Shown: positions 30,491 through 40,719 of the stretch, piece after piece
Numbering within the stretch: position 1 is the stretch's first letter
How the letters are laid out: the number at the start of each line of letters is the position of its first letter
Assembly: GCA_963575745.1 (NCBI GenBank)
Contig: CAUYUJ010004704.1
Coordinates: 1 to 64,000 of the forward strand
Length of the DNA stretch: 64,000 bases
DNA from: Prorocentrum cordatum
Taxonomy: Eukaryota > Sar > Dinophyceae > Prorocentrales > Prorocentraceae
Direction: 5' to 3'
Translations under genes and position numbers: made by a program
Notes under the pieces: model-generated
Told to the model about the DNA's origin: nothing
Database searches by the model: none
The model's input: only the letters and a program-made list of their open reading frames with translations

Positions 30491-30642
30491 GTCGGGCCCG
30501 TCCCTCTACAGGGGGAACAATTCAAAAATAGTTAAAAATAGTCAGGGGACGATTTTTTGACTATGTTTGATCATTTGGGAATATTTTGTGGGGTATTCTT
30601 TATTTTTCGTCCAAAATCCCCCTGTAGGGGGACAGGCCCGAC
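30491..30642. mobile_element. inverted-repeat element, family C, copy 1
   Basis: Starts GTCGGGCCCGTCCCTCTAC and ends GTAGGGGGACAGGCCCGAC, AT-rich interior. TTAA precedes the left end. Confidence 0.8.
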
Positions 30643-31910
30643 CTAACTCTAGCGCTGCTCGTCCCCGAGTGGGCAGCAGCATGCCGAGCGAGTGGACCGC
30701 CACGAGCGCGCGGGGACCGCCAGGGGCCCTCGGCGAGGGCGGCGAGGCCGATGGAGGCACCTTCGACTGGGGCGGAGCGCCCGCAGGGCCCTCGAGGAGG
30801 GCAGGCGTTGCACCTTCAGCGCGCCTGCAGGCCACCGCCAACCCGTGCAGTAAGGATGCGCGATGAGGATGCAAGGGCCTTGGACGCCCAAGTCGAAGCT
30901 CTTCGAGCGGGGCGCGGCCAACGAACGTGGCGACGGATGGACCGATGGGGGCAAGGATGCAGGCGTACCCTTGGGAAGGCTGCCCATCCTTACTATGCGG
31001 GTTGACTTTACCTGGCCTCGTCGTTCGGGGTGGCCCCACCCGTGCTGGCGTGAGGGCGAGGTGGCGAGCGAGACGACCGCCCCGAGCGAGTCGACCGCCG
31101 GGCGCAGTGCAGTGGAGGCCAGTCCACAGGAGGCCTTCCACGGGAAGCCCAGCCCTGAGACCCCAGGACGTCCACTGCTTTTTGGTGCGGGAACGTCACG
31201 CTTTCCATAGCAAAACCATCGAAACCCAAGACACCCAGGGCACGCTGGAGGCAAGCAGGGTGTTCCGTGGCATGGGCCTCCACTGTAGCGTTTGTGAGGG
31301 GGGAGGTTGGGGGACGATTGAAGTGGTGGGTCAGTGGGGGACGAGCGCCAGCAAGACCCTCGACGAGAGCAAGCACGCAACTTCTGCACCTGCTGTTTCG
31401 CCTCCATGGCTATCATGTTCAGTAGCAACTTCTGCCAAATGGAAAGTGAGATACCAAGCGAGACGACCGCCACGGGCGAGATGACCGGCATGCGCTCGGT
31501 GAGAGCAGTAGCGTTTGCGAGGGGGGAGGTTGGTGCACAGAGGATTGAGGTGGTGGGTGAGTGGGGGAGAGGCGCCAACAAGACCCTCGATGAGGGCAAG
31601 CACGCAACTTCTGCACCTGCTGGTCAGCCGCCATCGTTAATATTGTTTTCAGGAACCCAAGCTTTTGCCGATTGGAGAGTGAAATGCCAAGCGAGACGAC
31701 CGTCAGACGCTCGGTGAGCGCAGTAGGGTTTGGGCTGTCGGAGCGTGCTGGTTGGATTGAGGAGGAGGCGGAGGGTGACACATCCCGCAATCTGCTTGTA
31801 TACTCCCTCGGACAGGGCATTTGAGAAGTTGAACTGCCCCCGGTGAGGGCCCTTGCCACGGGAGGGATCGGACTCTGGAGCTGGGCGGGGTGGGAGAGGA
31901 CTACTTTCAG
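30643..31910. repeat. diverged tandem repeat of ~230 bp
   Basis: GAGCGAGACGACCGCC, GGGGGGAGGTTGG and AAGACCCTCGA-GAG-AAGCACGCAACTTCTGC recur (for example 31303-31400 and 31520-31620). No gene recognised; open frames on both strands come from the repeat. Confidence 0.6.
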
Positions 31911-32143
31911 GTCGGGCATGTCCCCCTGCAGGCGGATTTTGGACGACAAACAAGAAGTACCCCCCGAAGTACCCTACCATTGTCAAAGATATTCGAAGAA
32001 TCGTCCCCAGATGTTTTTTTGGTTTTTAATCGTTCTAGCAATACGTCTTAGTATAACTACTATCGCTACTGTCAAAATATCAGCATATATATAAGAATAA
32101 CTTTTGCTGGGAATCTTCCTCCTGTAGACGGGACAGGCCCGAC
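31911..32143. mobile_element. inverted-repeat element, family C, copy 2
   Basis: Ends GTCGGGCATGTCCCCCTGC and GGGACAGGCCCGAC; longest copy (233 bp), with an AT-rich interior expanded. Confidence 0.75.
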
Positions 32144-32184
32144 TTCAGGCGACTTACCGAGGCCTGCAGATCTGGTGCCCTGTG

Positions 32185-32395
32185 CCTCTCTTCGCCGCCT
32201 CTCTGCGCCTCTCTTCGCCGCCTCTCCGCGCCTCTCTTCGCCGCCTCTCCGCGCCTCTCTTCGCCGCCTCTCCGCGCCTCTCTTCGCCGCCTCTCCGCGC
32301 CTCTCCTCGCCGCCTCTCCGCGCCCCTCCTCGCCCTGTGCAGAGGCCTTCGCCGCCTCTCCGCGCCTCTCTTCGCCGCCTCCCCGCGCCGCTCGG
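32185..32395. repeat. CGCCTCTCCGCGCCTCTCTT tandem repeat
   Basis: About ten 19-20-bp units of CTTCGCCGCCTCTCCGCGCC; a (GGA)n run follows at 32505-32615. Confidence 0.9.
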
Positions 32396-32619
32396 CCTCC
32401 GCTGCGGTGACGCCGCCGATGGCCGTCCGATGCTCGTGCGCTCGCCGGTGTCGTGCAGAGAAGCATCGCAGCAGCCTCGTCGCTCATGCTTGCCCCACTT
32501 GAGAAAAGAGGAGGAGGAGGAGGAGGAGGAGGAGGAGTATGATGATGAGGAGTATGATGATGAGGAGGAGGTCGAGGAGGAGGCGGAGGAGGAGGCGGAG
32601 GATGAGGATGAGGAGGAAG

Positions 32620-32745
32620 CCCCCTTTGGCACTGCCCGGTCCTTGGCGCGCTCCTGGATGGCCTCCGCCGGGGTCACTGGGTCGGGGCCGACGACGGAGC
32701 CGGAGCCGCCCCCGCCGTAGTAGTCGGCGCTGGAGTTCTTCAGGC
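32620..32745 (-). CDS. GH3 beta-glucosidase, exon with the GGGGSG loop
   Basis: Minus-strand reading DYYGGGGSGSVVGPDPVTPAEAIQERAKD (quoted in two parts: YYGGGGSGSV and TPAEAIQERA) is the second-domain segment of glycoside hydrolase family 3 enzymes, where GGGSG is followed by the spLeaL-type helix. It lies in the right order after the LLPL and AIVG exons. A Ser-rich run from the neighbouring (GGA)n marks its 3' edge. The last about 200 residues expected in GH3 enzymes (the EG-D-R catalytic acid region onwards) were not found further down the strand. Confidence 0.6.
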
Positions 32746-32840
32746 ACGCCCAGTAGTCCTGGGATGGGAAGAACTGCAGACCCAGAAGTCGGAAGAAGTG
32801 GGCAGACACATGGAGCAGGACGGCGCCGAAAGGTCGAATG

Positions 32841-33004
32841 AGGGATCGACTGCAGAATTGGTTTGCCCCGAAATTGGTCTCTTCGTCGAAGCTGCGGACA
32901 TGACGTAGAATGCTCACTAGATCTACGGAACATCCGACGTATTTCTCGCAGATGCAACGGAAAATCAATTTGGGGGCAGATCAATTCTGTAGTCGATCCC
33001 CTAC
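32841..33004. mobile_element. inverted-repeat element, family D, copy 1
   Basis: Left AGGGATCGACTGCAGAATTGG, right CAATTCTGTAGTCGATCCCCT (each shortened by a base or two here): about 22-bp inverted ends, 164 bp overall. Confidence 0.75.
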
Positions 33005-33185
33005 TCGAAAAGTACCTTGGATCTCCGCCCCCTCCCCGAAGACGAGGGATGTGGGAACACCACCCGACCCTTGCAAAGTGGAGGGCGCCCAAAGTCGTTT
33101 GGATCCCGAGGATCCAGAAATACATTCTTTCAACGGCGGTGGAGTTCTTCAGGCACGCCCGGTAGCCCTAGGAGAGGAACATTTG

Positions 33186-33338
33186 CAGAGCAAACGCACC
33201 TCCCTCATAATGAGCACCCCGACGAGCGAAGCCGTTTAGCAAGCGCACCGAAGGAGGAATCGAACACGACAGGCATGCAGTAAATACACAAGGCCGTTGT
33301 GTAAACGCCGCTTGCTGGTGTCGGGGGGGTGAATTTTC
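33186..33338. mobile_element. dispersed repeat, family H, diverged copy
   Basis: Shares CACCCCGAC-AGCGAAGCCGTTTAG, AGGAATCGAAC and TGTAAACGCC in order with copies at 36.9 and 40.25 kb. Confidence 0.6.
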
Positions 33339-33933
33339 CTCACGCCCAACACAAGTAGTCGAACAAAAACTGCACAATCGATCTGCGCGGATTCATTGGA
33401 TCTGCGCTGGGACCCCCCTGCTGCCCAGATGCTTGGACCTGCGCTGGATCTGCGCCAGATCTGCGCCGCCAAGGGGTTCGGCGCCGACCCAAGACGTCCG
33501 CGCGGACCTCCCCAACATCTATGCTGACGTCACTATGATTTCGTCGAAGTCCTTGATCATCGTTTGGTCGATCCCTACCCGTATGGGCGTGGCCTGGGCC
33601 CCACTGGCCGATTTACCCCCACACGATTGGGATTTGGGCTGCTCCCTTCGAGTTTCGAGGGGCATATCCCCAACTGGGGTGGTGGGATGGTGGGGATCGG
33701 GATGAGAGTGGAGATTGGGATCAGTTAAACGGTACTGACCTTAATTACCACAAGAGAGCTAGGAATCGAACCGATACTTAATCCCACTAACCCTTGAGAG
33801 GGCGTGAGTGGTTTAGCGAGTTTCCTCTTCCCTCTTCCCTCTTCTCTTTCGGGGAGGGGTTATACGGTTTACCCCTTACCTCACCCCTGCCTCCCAGACC
33901 AGTTAAACGATCCTGATTGGGATAAGGATTCGA
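33339..33933. other. no gene; fragments of family B and pyrimidine repeats
   Basis: 33380-33510 has diverged GATCTGCGC/GCGCGGA blocks of family B. The remainder is unremarkable. Confidence 0.4.
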
Positions 33934-34102
33934 GTGGGGGATCGACTGCAACATTAATTTACCGCAGACTTGATTGTTTCGCCGAGCCTACGCAACAAAA
34001 ACGTACAATGTTCGCAGATCTACGAAATAAGATACGCTTATGTTCGTATACTCGACGAGAAAGCAGTCTTGGGGCGAATGAATTCCGCAGTCGATCTCCT
34101 AC
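33934..34102. mobile_element. inverted-repeat element, family D, copy 2 (diverged)
   Basis: GTGGGGGATCGACTGCA at the left and CGCAGTCGATCTCCTAC at the right, with internal ATCTACGAA-type sequence shared with the other copies. Confidence 0.65.
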
Positions 34103-34381
34103 TCGAGGGATCGGTCAAAATGAACATGTTATTGATTCGGCGTTTCGACATTGGGCGGAAGGGGGGGTGGGGAGGGGGGGGGTCTGGCTCCGAACCTCTG
34201 CCTGTTGCGACTGCGCGTCCTATGGGGGAGACTCCGCCTGCTTGAAACAGGCGCCAAAAACAGCAAAGATTTCCTCCATGGGGGGTGGGGGGGAGGGGGT
34301 GCGAGGGCCCGTACCGATCGGCAAGACGATGAACAAGAAGACGAGGATAGCAAAATAAGAAACAACGCTATAACAACTTTT

Positions 34382-34510
34382 GGCTCTCCGAGCGGATTTC
34401 TTGGTTCCGCGCTGGACCCCCCTCCCTGGCGCGCGGAGCGCGCCAGGGGCGGCGCTGGAGGCGCCGCCGCGGGGGTCCAGCGCGGATCCAAGAAATCCGC
34501 GCGCAGCGCC
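34382..34510. mobile_element. inverted-repeat element, family B, copy 2
   Basis: Arms of about 45 bp containing TTTCTTGG-TCCGCGCTGGACC and its complement round GGGGCGGCGCTGGAG. Confidence 0.8.
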
Positions 34511-34543
34511 AAAGGTGAATGCTTATGGCGTTTTCTCTTCTCT

Positions 34544-34670
34544 GGCCATCGCTCGGACGTCCATTCCCTGTGCTTTTTTCGGTTTCGTGCGTGGTTTTTT
34601 CGCCACATGATCAAGGATGCTCCTCGATGGCCCTCGCCGAAGGGAAAATGCACACGCCCGAGCGATGCCA
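34544..34670. mobile_element. inverted-repeat element, family I, copy 1
   Basis: Ends GGCCATCGCTCGGACGTCC and ACACGCCCGAGCGATGCCA; shared interior ATGATCAAGGATGCTCC and GATGGCCCTCGCCGA. Confidence 0.75.
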
Positions 34671-34709
34671 AGTTCTTCGAGAGCACGAGGACGAGGACAA
34701 AACGAGACT

Positions 34710-34858
34710 GGGTCCTGCTGCTTGTTCGGGTCCAGGCCGATGACGCTCATGCCCTGCGGCGGGTCGGGGCACCTGGACGACCACGAGGCCTCGCCCCGCT
34801 TGGCGCCCGCGGGGAGGCCAACGATGGCCAGCCTGGAGGCAGCCACAGCTCGAGTAGG
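34710..34858 (-). CDS. GH3 beta-glucosidase, possible exon at the AIVG strand
   Basis: Minus-strand reading SRLAIVGLPAGAKRGEASW then PPQGMSVIGLDPNKQQD. In GH3 enzymes the LLPL segment is followed by a hydrophobic strand of type iAVvGp.A, which SRLAIVGLPA fits, and this exon lies between the LLPL and GGGGSG exons. The rest is not diagnostic, so the call is moderate. Confidence 0.4.
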
Positions 34859-35012
34859 GGCTCGACTACAGAATTGGTTTACCCCAGAATTGATCTTCTC
34901 GTCGAGTATACGAGAGGAATACGTAGAACGTTCGTAGATCATTCCGCTATTCTGGTAGAGTCGACGAGGAAGTCTATTTTAGGGTAAATCAATTCTGTAG
35001 TCGATCCCCTAC
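34854..35012. mobile_element. inverted-repeat element, family D, copy 3
   Basis: Best preserved: GTAGGGGCTCGACTACAG at the left, CTGTAGTCGATCCCCTAC at the right. Confidence 0.8.
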
Positions 35013-35051
35013 ATAAAGCATAAACATAAAACGGCATAAACACAAGGTGTT

Positions 35052-35177
35052 GGCGCTCCGCGCGGATTCCTGGGATCCGCGCCGGACCCCCCGGCGCGCT
35101 CCGCGCTCCAGGGGCGGCGCCCGAGGCGCTGCCAGGGCGGCTCCGGGCGCGGATCCCAGAAGTCCGCGCGGAGCGCC
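35052..35177. mobile_element. inverted-repeat element, family B, copy 3
   Basis: GGCGCTCCGCGCGGATTCC / GTCCGCGCGGAGCGCC ends with the GGGGCGGCGCCCGAGG core. Confidence 0.8.
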
Positions 35178-35189
35178 GACTATTTCGAA

Positions 35190-35344
35190 GTCGGGCGTGT
35201 CCCCCTACACGGGAATTTTTGGGCGAAGAATTAGGAATACTCGAAACATGCGCAAAAAGATGCCCCCAAAAATCCTAAACCAATAGCCCCCCGCCTATTT
35301 TTTGACTATTTCGCATTTCCCCCCTGTAGAGGGACAAGCCCGAC
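35190..35344. mobile_element. inverted-repeat element, family C, copy 3
   Basis: GTCGGGCGTGTCCCCCTAC at the left, TAGAGGGACAAGCCCGAC at the right; it abuts the family B copy with a 12-nt gap. Confidence 0.8.
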
Positions 35345-35632
35345 TTCGAACACTATTTTCTGCTTATGCCGTTTCTTCTCCTTCGCTCGGGGGCGGAACG
35401 GAACGGAACGCCTGTGCGGGCATGCGCCCGGGCCCCTTGAGGGCGAGGCGGGCGAGGCCATGGCCTCGCATGAGAAGCTGCGCGCGTCAGGGGGTCTACT
35501 CAGGACAATGCGTACTTCAGGAGCTGATTTCCCGACAGTCCCCACTCGTCCGTTTGGCCATATGTTTGCAGGCCTCCCCAATGCGTCTCCTTCGATCGGG
35601 GGCGGCCACAGCGGCACGCGCACGGACTGGCG

Positions 35633-35768
35633 GAGGTCCGCGCGGACTTCCTCCGCCGGCGCGCGGACCTCCCCCCTCCAGGGCGGCGCCCGCGGCGCCC
35701 GCCCCTGGCGCGCTCGGCGCGCCAGGCAGGGGGGCCCAACGCCGGCTCAAGAGGTCCACGCGGACCTC
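35633..35768. mobile_element. inverted-repeat element, family B, diverged subfamily
   Basis: Ends GAGGTCCGCGCGGACTTC and GAGGTCCACGCGGACCTC round GGGCGGCGCCCGCGGCGCCC. Confidence 0.7.
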
Positions 35769-35811
35769 GAAGCGTTTCTGCTCGTGCCGTCTTGTGCTCC
35801 TCTGCCCCAGG

Positions 35812-36005
35812 CTTCGGCGGCGAGCGAGGGGGGGGGGGAGAGGGAAGAGGCCTCCTCCGCAAGCGGCGGGGCTTCTCAGGCCCCGGGCCATCGGAGAGGT
35901 TTCCGGTGTCTCCGGGGAAGGCGTAGACAACGTCTCAGAAGGCCGGGGAACTCCCAAACCTCCTGAGAAGGCCCGCCCCTTCTCGCTTCTCCCCCGGGCT
36001 CGCTG
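35812..36005. mobile_element. inverted-repeat element, family J, copy 1
   Basis: GGCGGCGAGCGAGGGGG at the left and CCCCCGGGCTCGCTGCCGA at the right; interior GAGAAGGCC/GGCCTTCTCA-type short inverted repeats. Related sequence at 39440-39578 and 61086-61275. Confidence 0.6.
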
Positions 36006-36211
36006 CCGACTCTTGGATCGGCGCTGGGCCCCTTCGGTGGCAACTCATGGGAGCCTCCCATACCGTCTTGTCGGCTCTTGCGGATCGGCGCTGGCCGACG
36101 CTGCCCAGCACTGATCGACGCCCAGTCGGCGCTATCTCATCACTTGCCAGACGTTGATCGAGTGCGCACCGGAGGCGGGATTGCGGGGGCACGCCACGAA
36201 TTATCCAGCAC

Positions 36212-36246
<35 letters not shown>

Positions 36247-36590
36247 CCAGCACCAGCACCAGCACCAGCACCACCACAACCACCACTACCACCACCACCA
36301 CCTCCACCACCACCACCACCACGCCCACCCCCACAACCACCACCACCACCACCACCACCACCACCACCACCACCACCACCACCACCACCACCACCACCAC
36401 CACCACCACCACCTCCACCACCACCACCACCACCACCACCACCACCACCACCACCACCTTCATCCCCCCTTGCCTCCCCTCCAGCCTCTCCTTGCCCTAG
36501 GAGGAGGAGGAGGAGGAGGAGGAGGAGGAGGAGGAGGAGGAGGAGGAGGAGGAGAAGGAGGAGGAGGAGGAGGAGGAGGAGGAGGATGGG
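36212..36590. repeat. (AGC)n, (CAC)n and (GGA)n arrays
   Basis: AGC/CAGCAC units 36212-36270, CAC/ACC units 36270-36460, and GGA units 36498-36588. No coding meaning. Confidence 0.95.
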
Positions 36591-36610
36591 GTTAGGGAGG
36601 TGGTGGTTCC

Positions 36611-36776
36611 AGTGGCCCAAGGACGCTCAAATAAATAGAAACAAAAATCCCCAAATTCCCAAGATGTGTCCGTACTTATCTTCCGGAGTCTCGTCTTCCG
36701 CTCCCATATTTTCCATCATTTTCTCGCGAATCGACGATTACTTGTGTTTGTGTGTGTGTGTTTTTCCCTTCCTGAG
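36611..36776 (+). mobile_element. family A element, copy 1 (diverged)
   Basis: Plus orientation: GGCCCAAGGACGCTCAAATAAAT to TTTTTCCCTTCCTGA; keeps CCCATATTTTCC and GAATCGACGATTACTTGTGT. Confidence 0.7.
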
Positions 36777-36913
36777 TGGTGGTGTACATCTGCTGTTGGG
36801 CCCCGCAGGATCGGCAGTATGGGGGCCCCAGCGCCGATCCCAGAAGCCCGCGCGGAGCTCCAAAAACTTCTGCCCGTGCCGCTCTTCTTTGAGGGGCAAC
36901 GATCGGGGGGGAC

Positions 36914-37078
36914 TTAGGGAGCAGAAAATCCACCCCGATAATAACCACCCCGACACGCGAAGCCGTTTAGCAAACGCGCCAAAAGAAGGAATCAAACAGG
37001 GCAGGGCTGTTTAGTAAACGCCCAAGGCGTTGCCGTTTAGTAAACGCCAATTGTCTGGTCCGGTTCTTTTTTCCTCGA
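36914..37078. mobile_element. dispersed repeat, family H, copy 2
   Basis: AGCAGAAAATCCACCCCGA, CACGCGAAGCCGTTTAG, two GTTTAGTAAACGCC blocks and TGTCTGGTCCGGTTC; 165 bp. The GTTTAGTAAAC palindromes could be the folding core. Confidence 0.75.
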
Positions 37079-37079
37079 T

Positions 37080-37495
37080 TGAGCACTGGTATAGGGGAAG
37101 ACACGTCGACCTGGGCGACGATCAAAAACGGGTCTTACGCAAGATGACCTAGGGACCTTACGCGGCGGCTTACGCGGGCCGCCAGCGCGGCACGCTGCGT
37201 TGGAAGCGAGGGCGCTTACGCGCGACCTTACGCGGGCAGCTTACGCGCCAAAGTCGGCGCAGACGACCCCGTTTTCTTGCGCCGCCCACCTGGAATCGGC
37301 GATACCATCGCCGATGGATCGGCGAGAAGCCCCCGATGATGAATAGTCCTTGTGCTCCCGGGCGGAGTGGGGCCATCGGGCCCCCATCGGCGATCCATGG
37401 GCAATTAGGGGTCGATGCGCACACCCTGAGCCTATCCCTGTCCCGGGGTGGTTAACTCGGGCCTCTGGCGGCTCCTCGTGCCGACCCGGGCACCC
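37080..37495. other. no gene; TTACGCG repeats
   Basis: GGGCCGCTTACGCG / CTTACGCGGGC units between 37135 and 37250; the rest is unremarkable. Confidence 0.5.
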
Positions 37496-37498
37496 CGA

Positions 37499-37533
37499 GG
37501 AGGAGGAGGAGGGGACGGAGGAGGAGGAGGAAA

Positions 37534-37600
<67 letters not shown>

Positions 37601-37710
37601 GGATGATGATGATGAGGAGGAGGAGGAGGATGAGGATGGGGCTGATGAAGATGATGATGAGGAGGATGAGGAGGAGGAGGAGGAGGAGGAGGAGGAGGAG
37701 GTGGAGGAGG
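37499..37710. repeat. (GGA)n and (GAT)n arrays
   Basis: GGA 37499-37533, GAT 37536-37612, mixed GAG/GAT 37612-37705. Confidence 0.95.
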
Positions 37711-38268
37711 AGGCACGCACCTCGAGGCCCGGAAGCCGCCGAGGGCCCAAGACAGCGCTCGAGAACCTCGAGCCCGGAACCTCGACAGCGTTGCAGAGCC
37801 TATGCCCCATGTCTCTCCCTGGTGGTTTTAAGGGCCACAGCCCGTGCCTCCTGCGGCCTGCGGCCGCTCGGGACGAGCCGGGCACCCCAGGCACGCCCTC
37901 GGCGAGGCGCAGCCGCTGGAGAGCATCCCGAGGCTGGAAAACGGAGAAAAACCCGCGACAACGCCGGAAGTCCTCGAACCTCCAACCTCGGAGCCCCCCC
38001 CCCCCCAAGCCTTTCCCGAGTCGTGCTCCGCTTCCCCTATGCCTGTCCCCGCACACCTTACTCGTATGGCGCTCTCCCAGCACGTGCATGGTCGACGCAA
38101 TACTGCCTACAATGTAGCAATTACGGCAGACAGAAACACATGCATACGGCAATCTCTCAACAACACCCCTGTACTGGATGACTGCTGCTTCTGCCGCCGG
38201 AAGGGGGCGGACAAAACGTGCCCCCCCCCCCCCTTTGAATGAAAGCTTGCACTCTGCCGTTGCCACTG

Positions 38269-38353
38269 ACTTTCCTCCTCCTCCTCCTCCTCCTCCTCCT
38301 TATCCTCCCCCTCCTCCTCCTCCTCCTCCTCCTCCTCCTCCTCCTCCTCCTCC
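38269..38353. repeat. (CCT)n array
   Basis: Trinucleotide array bordering the LLPL exon on its 3' side (minus strand). Confidence 0.95.
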
Positions 38354-38379
38354 GTCGTCGCCCCTGACTTTGTCCTCCC

Positions 38380-38527
38380 CAGCGGCCGCTTCTTCGGCCC
38401 GGCGCGCAGGGGCAGGAGGCCCCGGTCGTTCTTCAGCAGCACCAGGGAGGCCGTGGCCGCCTCCCGGGCCAGCGCCGTGTGCTCCTCTCGACGAGCGCGC
38501 TCCGCTGCTCGCAGAGTAACTCCCCGC
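38380..38527 (-). CDS. GH3 beta-glucosidase, LVLLKND exon
   Basis: Minus-strand reading RAAERARREEHTALAREAAT then ASLVLLKNDRGLLPLRAGP. The A-x-E-SlVLLKN-G-LPL block is the highly conserved start of the second GH3 domain. It lies about 2.2 kb downstream of the catalytic exon on the same strand. A (GGA)n run follows the presumed 3' end at GAAGCGGCCGCTG. Confidence 0.75.
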
Positions 38528-38695
38528 AAAGGGCCTGGATCCCCCGCGGGGGATCTACGATCAATGACATCAAGGCAGACAGGTGCTTCTTCGGACGTCT
38601 GCGAGTGGGCACTCTGCGAGTGGTGGAGCGCGCTCGGTGCTCCTCCGCGGGGGCGAGAGGTCCGACGCCCCAGGAAGGTTGCAACGGCCTGTCTC

Positions 38696-38850
38696 GGGCC
38701 AGGCGAAAGGGGGGGTTAGCAAAGGGGAGGGTTGAGAATCAGCTCCCGCAGCTGATTCTCCTGGCGCCCGTGCACCGAGGAATGGGCCCGGCGGCGGGGC
38801 CGAAACCAGCTGCGTGCAGCAGATTTCGCCCCCCCCCCAGACCCCCGACG
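38696..38850 (+). mobile_element. family M element, copy related to the GH3 intron
   Basis: GGCGAAAGGGGGGGTTAGCAA, GAGAATCAGCTCCCGCAGCTG, GTGCACCGAGGAATGGGCCC and GCAGCAGATTTCG in the same order as 42030-42185. The right inverted end is replaced by the family N hairpin. Confidence 0.75.
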
Positions 38851-39022
38851 TAATGATTTTTTCATTACGTCGACCCCCAGAGGTCTGGACCCTTTCCCCA
38901 TGACCGGCTTTGCATCCTGAGTCGTTTTTGACGCTCCCGAGGCCCGGTGAGGGCCCCCGGAGGCCGAAAATTAGGAAAAACATCCCGTCATGATTTTTTC
39001 ATTACTCGAGGGGGTCTGGGCC
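38840..39022 (+). mobile_element. family N element, copy 1
   Basis: Two terminal hairpins, GACGTAATGA-TTTTT-TCATTACGTC at 38849 and TCATGATTTTTTCATTAC at 38987, flank about 130 bp. The reverse complement recurs at 44510-44705. Confidence 0.75.
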
Positions 39023-39137
39023 CCCCCTTTCCCTATCCCCCCTTTCGATCGGCCCGACTGTCCCTGAGATCCTGGCGCCGCAGTGCTCTCATACCGGGCG
39101 TTTTCGACCAATTTTGGGGCCTGGGACCCTCACAGGG

Positions 39138-39210
39138 AGGAGGAGGAGGAGGAGGAGGAGGGGGAGGAGGAGGAGGAGGAGGAGGAGGAGGAGGAGGAGG
39201 AGGAGGAGAT
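39138..39210. repeat. (GGA)n array
   Basis: Trinucleotide array. The flanking 39023-39137 and 39211-39439 hold no gene that I can support. Confidence 0.9.
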
Positions 39211-39439
39211 CCCGCTCGAAAAGTGACGCAGAAAGATGGCGTCTGGGGCTGCGGGCGATGTTGCGGCTCTCAGGGTTCTTGGCCGTCTGAGGCCTCCAGG
39301 GGCCCTCGCGGGGCCTCGGGACCGTCCAAAAGCGGCTCAGGTCGAAAACTCGGCCCTCGGGAAGTTGTCCAGACCTCTGGGGCCCACGCATCGACAAAAC
39401 TGGAACAGCCGGATGTCTGGGGAGTGAGGGAGGGAAGTG

Positions 39440-39578
39440 AGAAGGAGAAGGCCTCCTCGGAAGGCTCGGAAAGTCCGTGGCCTTCTGGGAAGTCTTCCAA
39501 GCCTTTCCCGAAGGCACGGGGAACTTCTCCGAAGGCGCCAGGGGCTTCTGAGAAGCCCCGCCGCCCTCTGCGAAGGCT
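39440..39578. mobile_element. family J-related repeat
   Basis: GAAGGCCTCCTCGGAAGGCTCGGAAAG and matching AGGCCTTTCCCGAAGG / CTTCTGAGAAG blocks, cognate with 61110-61245 (shown only in part). Confidence 0.55.
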
Positions 39579-39581
39579 TAT

Positions 39582-39760
39582 GTCGGGCGTGTCCCCCTAC
39601 AGGGGGATTCTCGACGAACAATTTTTAAAACATACCCCCAAAGGTCAGAACATGCTCACAAGACAGTCCCCAGACTGTGTTTGGGACCATGCTTGGACTA
39701 TTTTTTGGGGCATTTTTGAGTGTTTCGTCGAAAATCCCCATGTAGGGGGACAGGCCCGAC
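39582..39760. mobile_element. inverted-repeat element, family C, copy 4
   Basis: GTCGGGCGTGTCCCCCTAC at the left and TGTAGGGGGACAGGCCCGAC at the right: about 28-bp inverted ends, 179 bp. Confidence 0.85.
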
Positions 39761-39937
39761 TTCAGCGAAGGCCTCCTCCTCCTCCTCGCTGCCGCCCCCG
39801 GGCGCGCCACCGAGGCCATAGACAAAAATGTGACCTCGTGGTGCGCAGCCTGCGGGGGGCCGCGGGGCGGGGCCGGACCTTCGCGCGCCTGTCTCGGGGA
39901 TGGACAGACCTCGGCAACTAACGCCCGCGGCTGCTCT

Positions 39938-40105
39938 TCCTCCCTCCTCCTCCTCCTCCTCCTCCTCTCCTCCTCCTCCTCCCTCCCTCCTCCTCCTCCT
40001 CCTCCTCCTCCTCCTCATCCCTCCTCCTCCTCCTCCTCCTCCCCCGCCTCCTCCTCCTCCTCCTCCTCCTCCTCCTCCTCCTCCTCCGCCTCCTCCTCCC
40101 CGGAG
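39938..40105. repeat. (CCT)n array
   Basis: Long pyrimidine trinucleotide array. Confidence 0.95.
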
Positions 40106-40252
40106 GAGGCGCCAGGGGACTCTTCGGGCGGCCGGGGGGCGAATTAACTAATCCGAGAGGCCCGGCCGCGGGCCCGTCCCGATCCTCTCGGTGCGCGGTC
40201 CCCGGAAGCGCGTGAGCTTTTTTCGGGGATGGACCGGACAGACCTCCCTTTA

Positions 40253-40415
40253 TTAGAGGGCAGAAAATCCACCCCGACAATAACCACCCCGACACGCGAA
40301 GCAGTTTAGTAAACGCACCCAAAAAAGGAATCGAACGGGGCAGGGATGTTTAGTAAACGCCCAGGGCCGTTTAGTAAACACCAATTGTCCGGTCCGGGTG
40401 GTTTTTCCTCCCTTG
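40253..40415. mobile_element. dispersed repeat, family H, copy 3
   Basis: GGCAGAAAATCCACCCCGAC, CACGCGAAGCAGTTTAGTAAA, GGAATCGAACGGGGCAGGG and TGTCCGGTCCGGG; closest to the copy at 36914. From 40416 to 40562 nothing further. Confidence 0.75.
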
Positions 40416-40562
40416 ATTTATGACGACGTGGTTCAGTGAAAACGACCCGAGGCCCAAGCCTGGCGGGCGCGAGCCCGGAAAATGACGGCCGCGGCGCCCT
40501 CTCGAGAGCCGAGAACGGACAAATTCACTAATCGACGCGTCACTGTTGGGGGTTCTGTCCAC

Positions 40563-40719
40563 CCCCGACTGTCCCCCTGCAGGCCGATCTTCGAGGAACA
40601 ATCAGAAACAGTCCAACAATATTCAGACATGATCAAAAAGATACTCCCAAAATAGTCGCCCGACTATCTTTTAAACTATGTTTGGATACTCCTCCCGTGG
40701 AGGGACAGGCCGGACTTAC
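40563..40719 (-). mobile_element. inverted-repeat element, family C, copy 5, forming the intron 5' end
   Basis: On the minus strand the element starts GTAAGTCCGGCCTGTCCC exactly where the GH3 catalytic exon ends, so its terminal repeat supplies a GTAAGT 5' splice site. The other end is CCCGACTGTCCCCCTGC (plus strand, 40563). Confidence 0.7.

Noticed and set aside
33755-33775. tRNA or SINE B box (GGAATCGAACC)
   Set aside because: No A box or cloverleaf could be built around it; a short match only.
36154-37014. Long Pro-, Val- or Gly-rich proteins from trinucleotide arrays (also 29.2-30.0, 37.2-38.3, 42.3-43.3, 45.0-45.5, 49.9-50.7, 53.5-54.8 and 62.4-63.2 kb)
   Set aside because: Direct translations of microsatellites, open on both strands.
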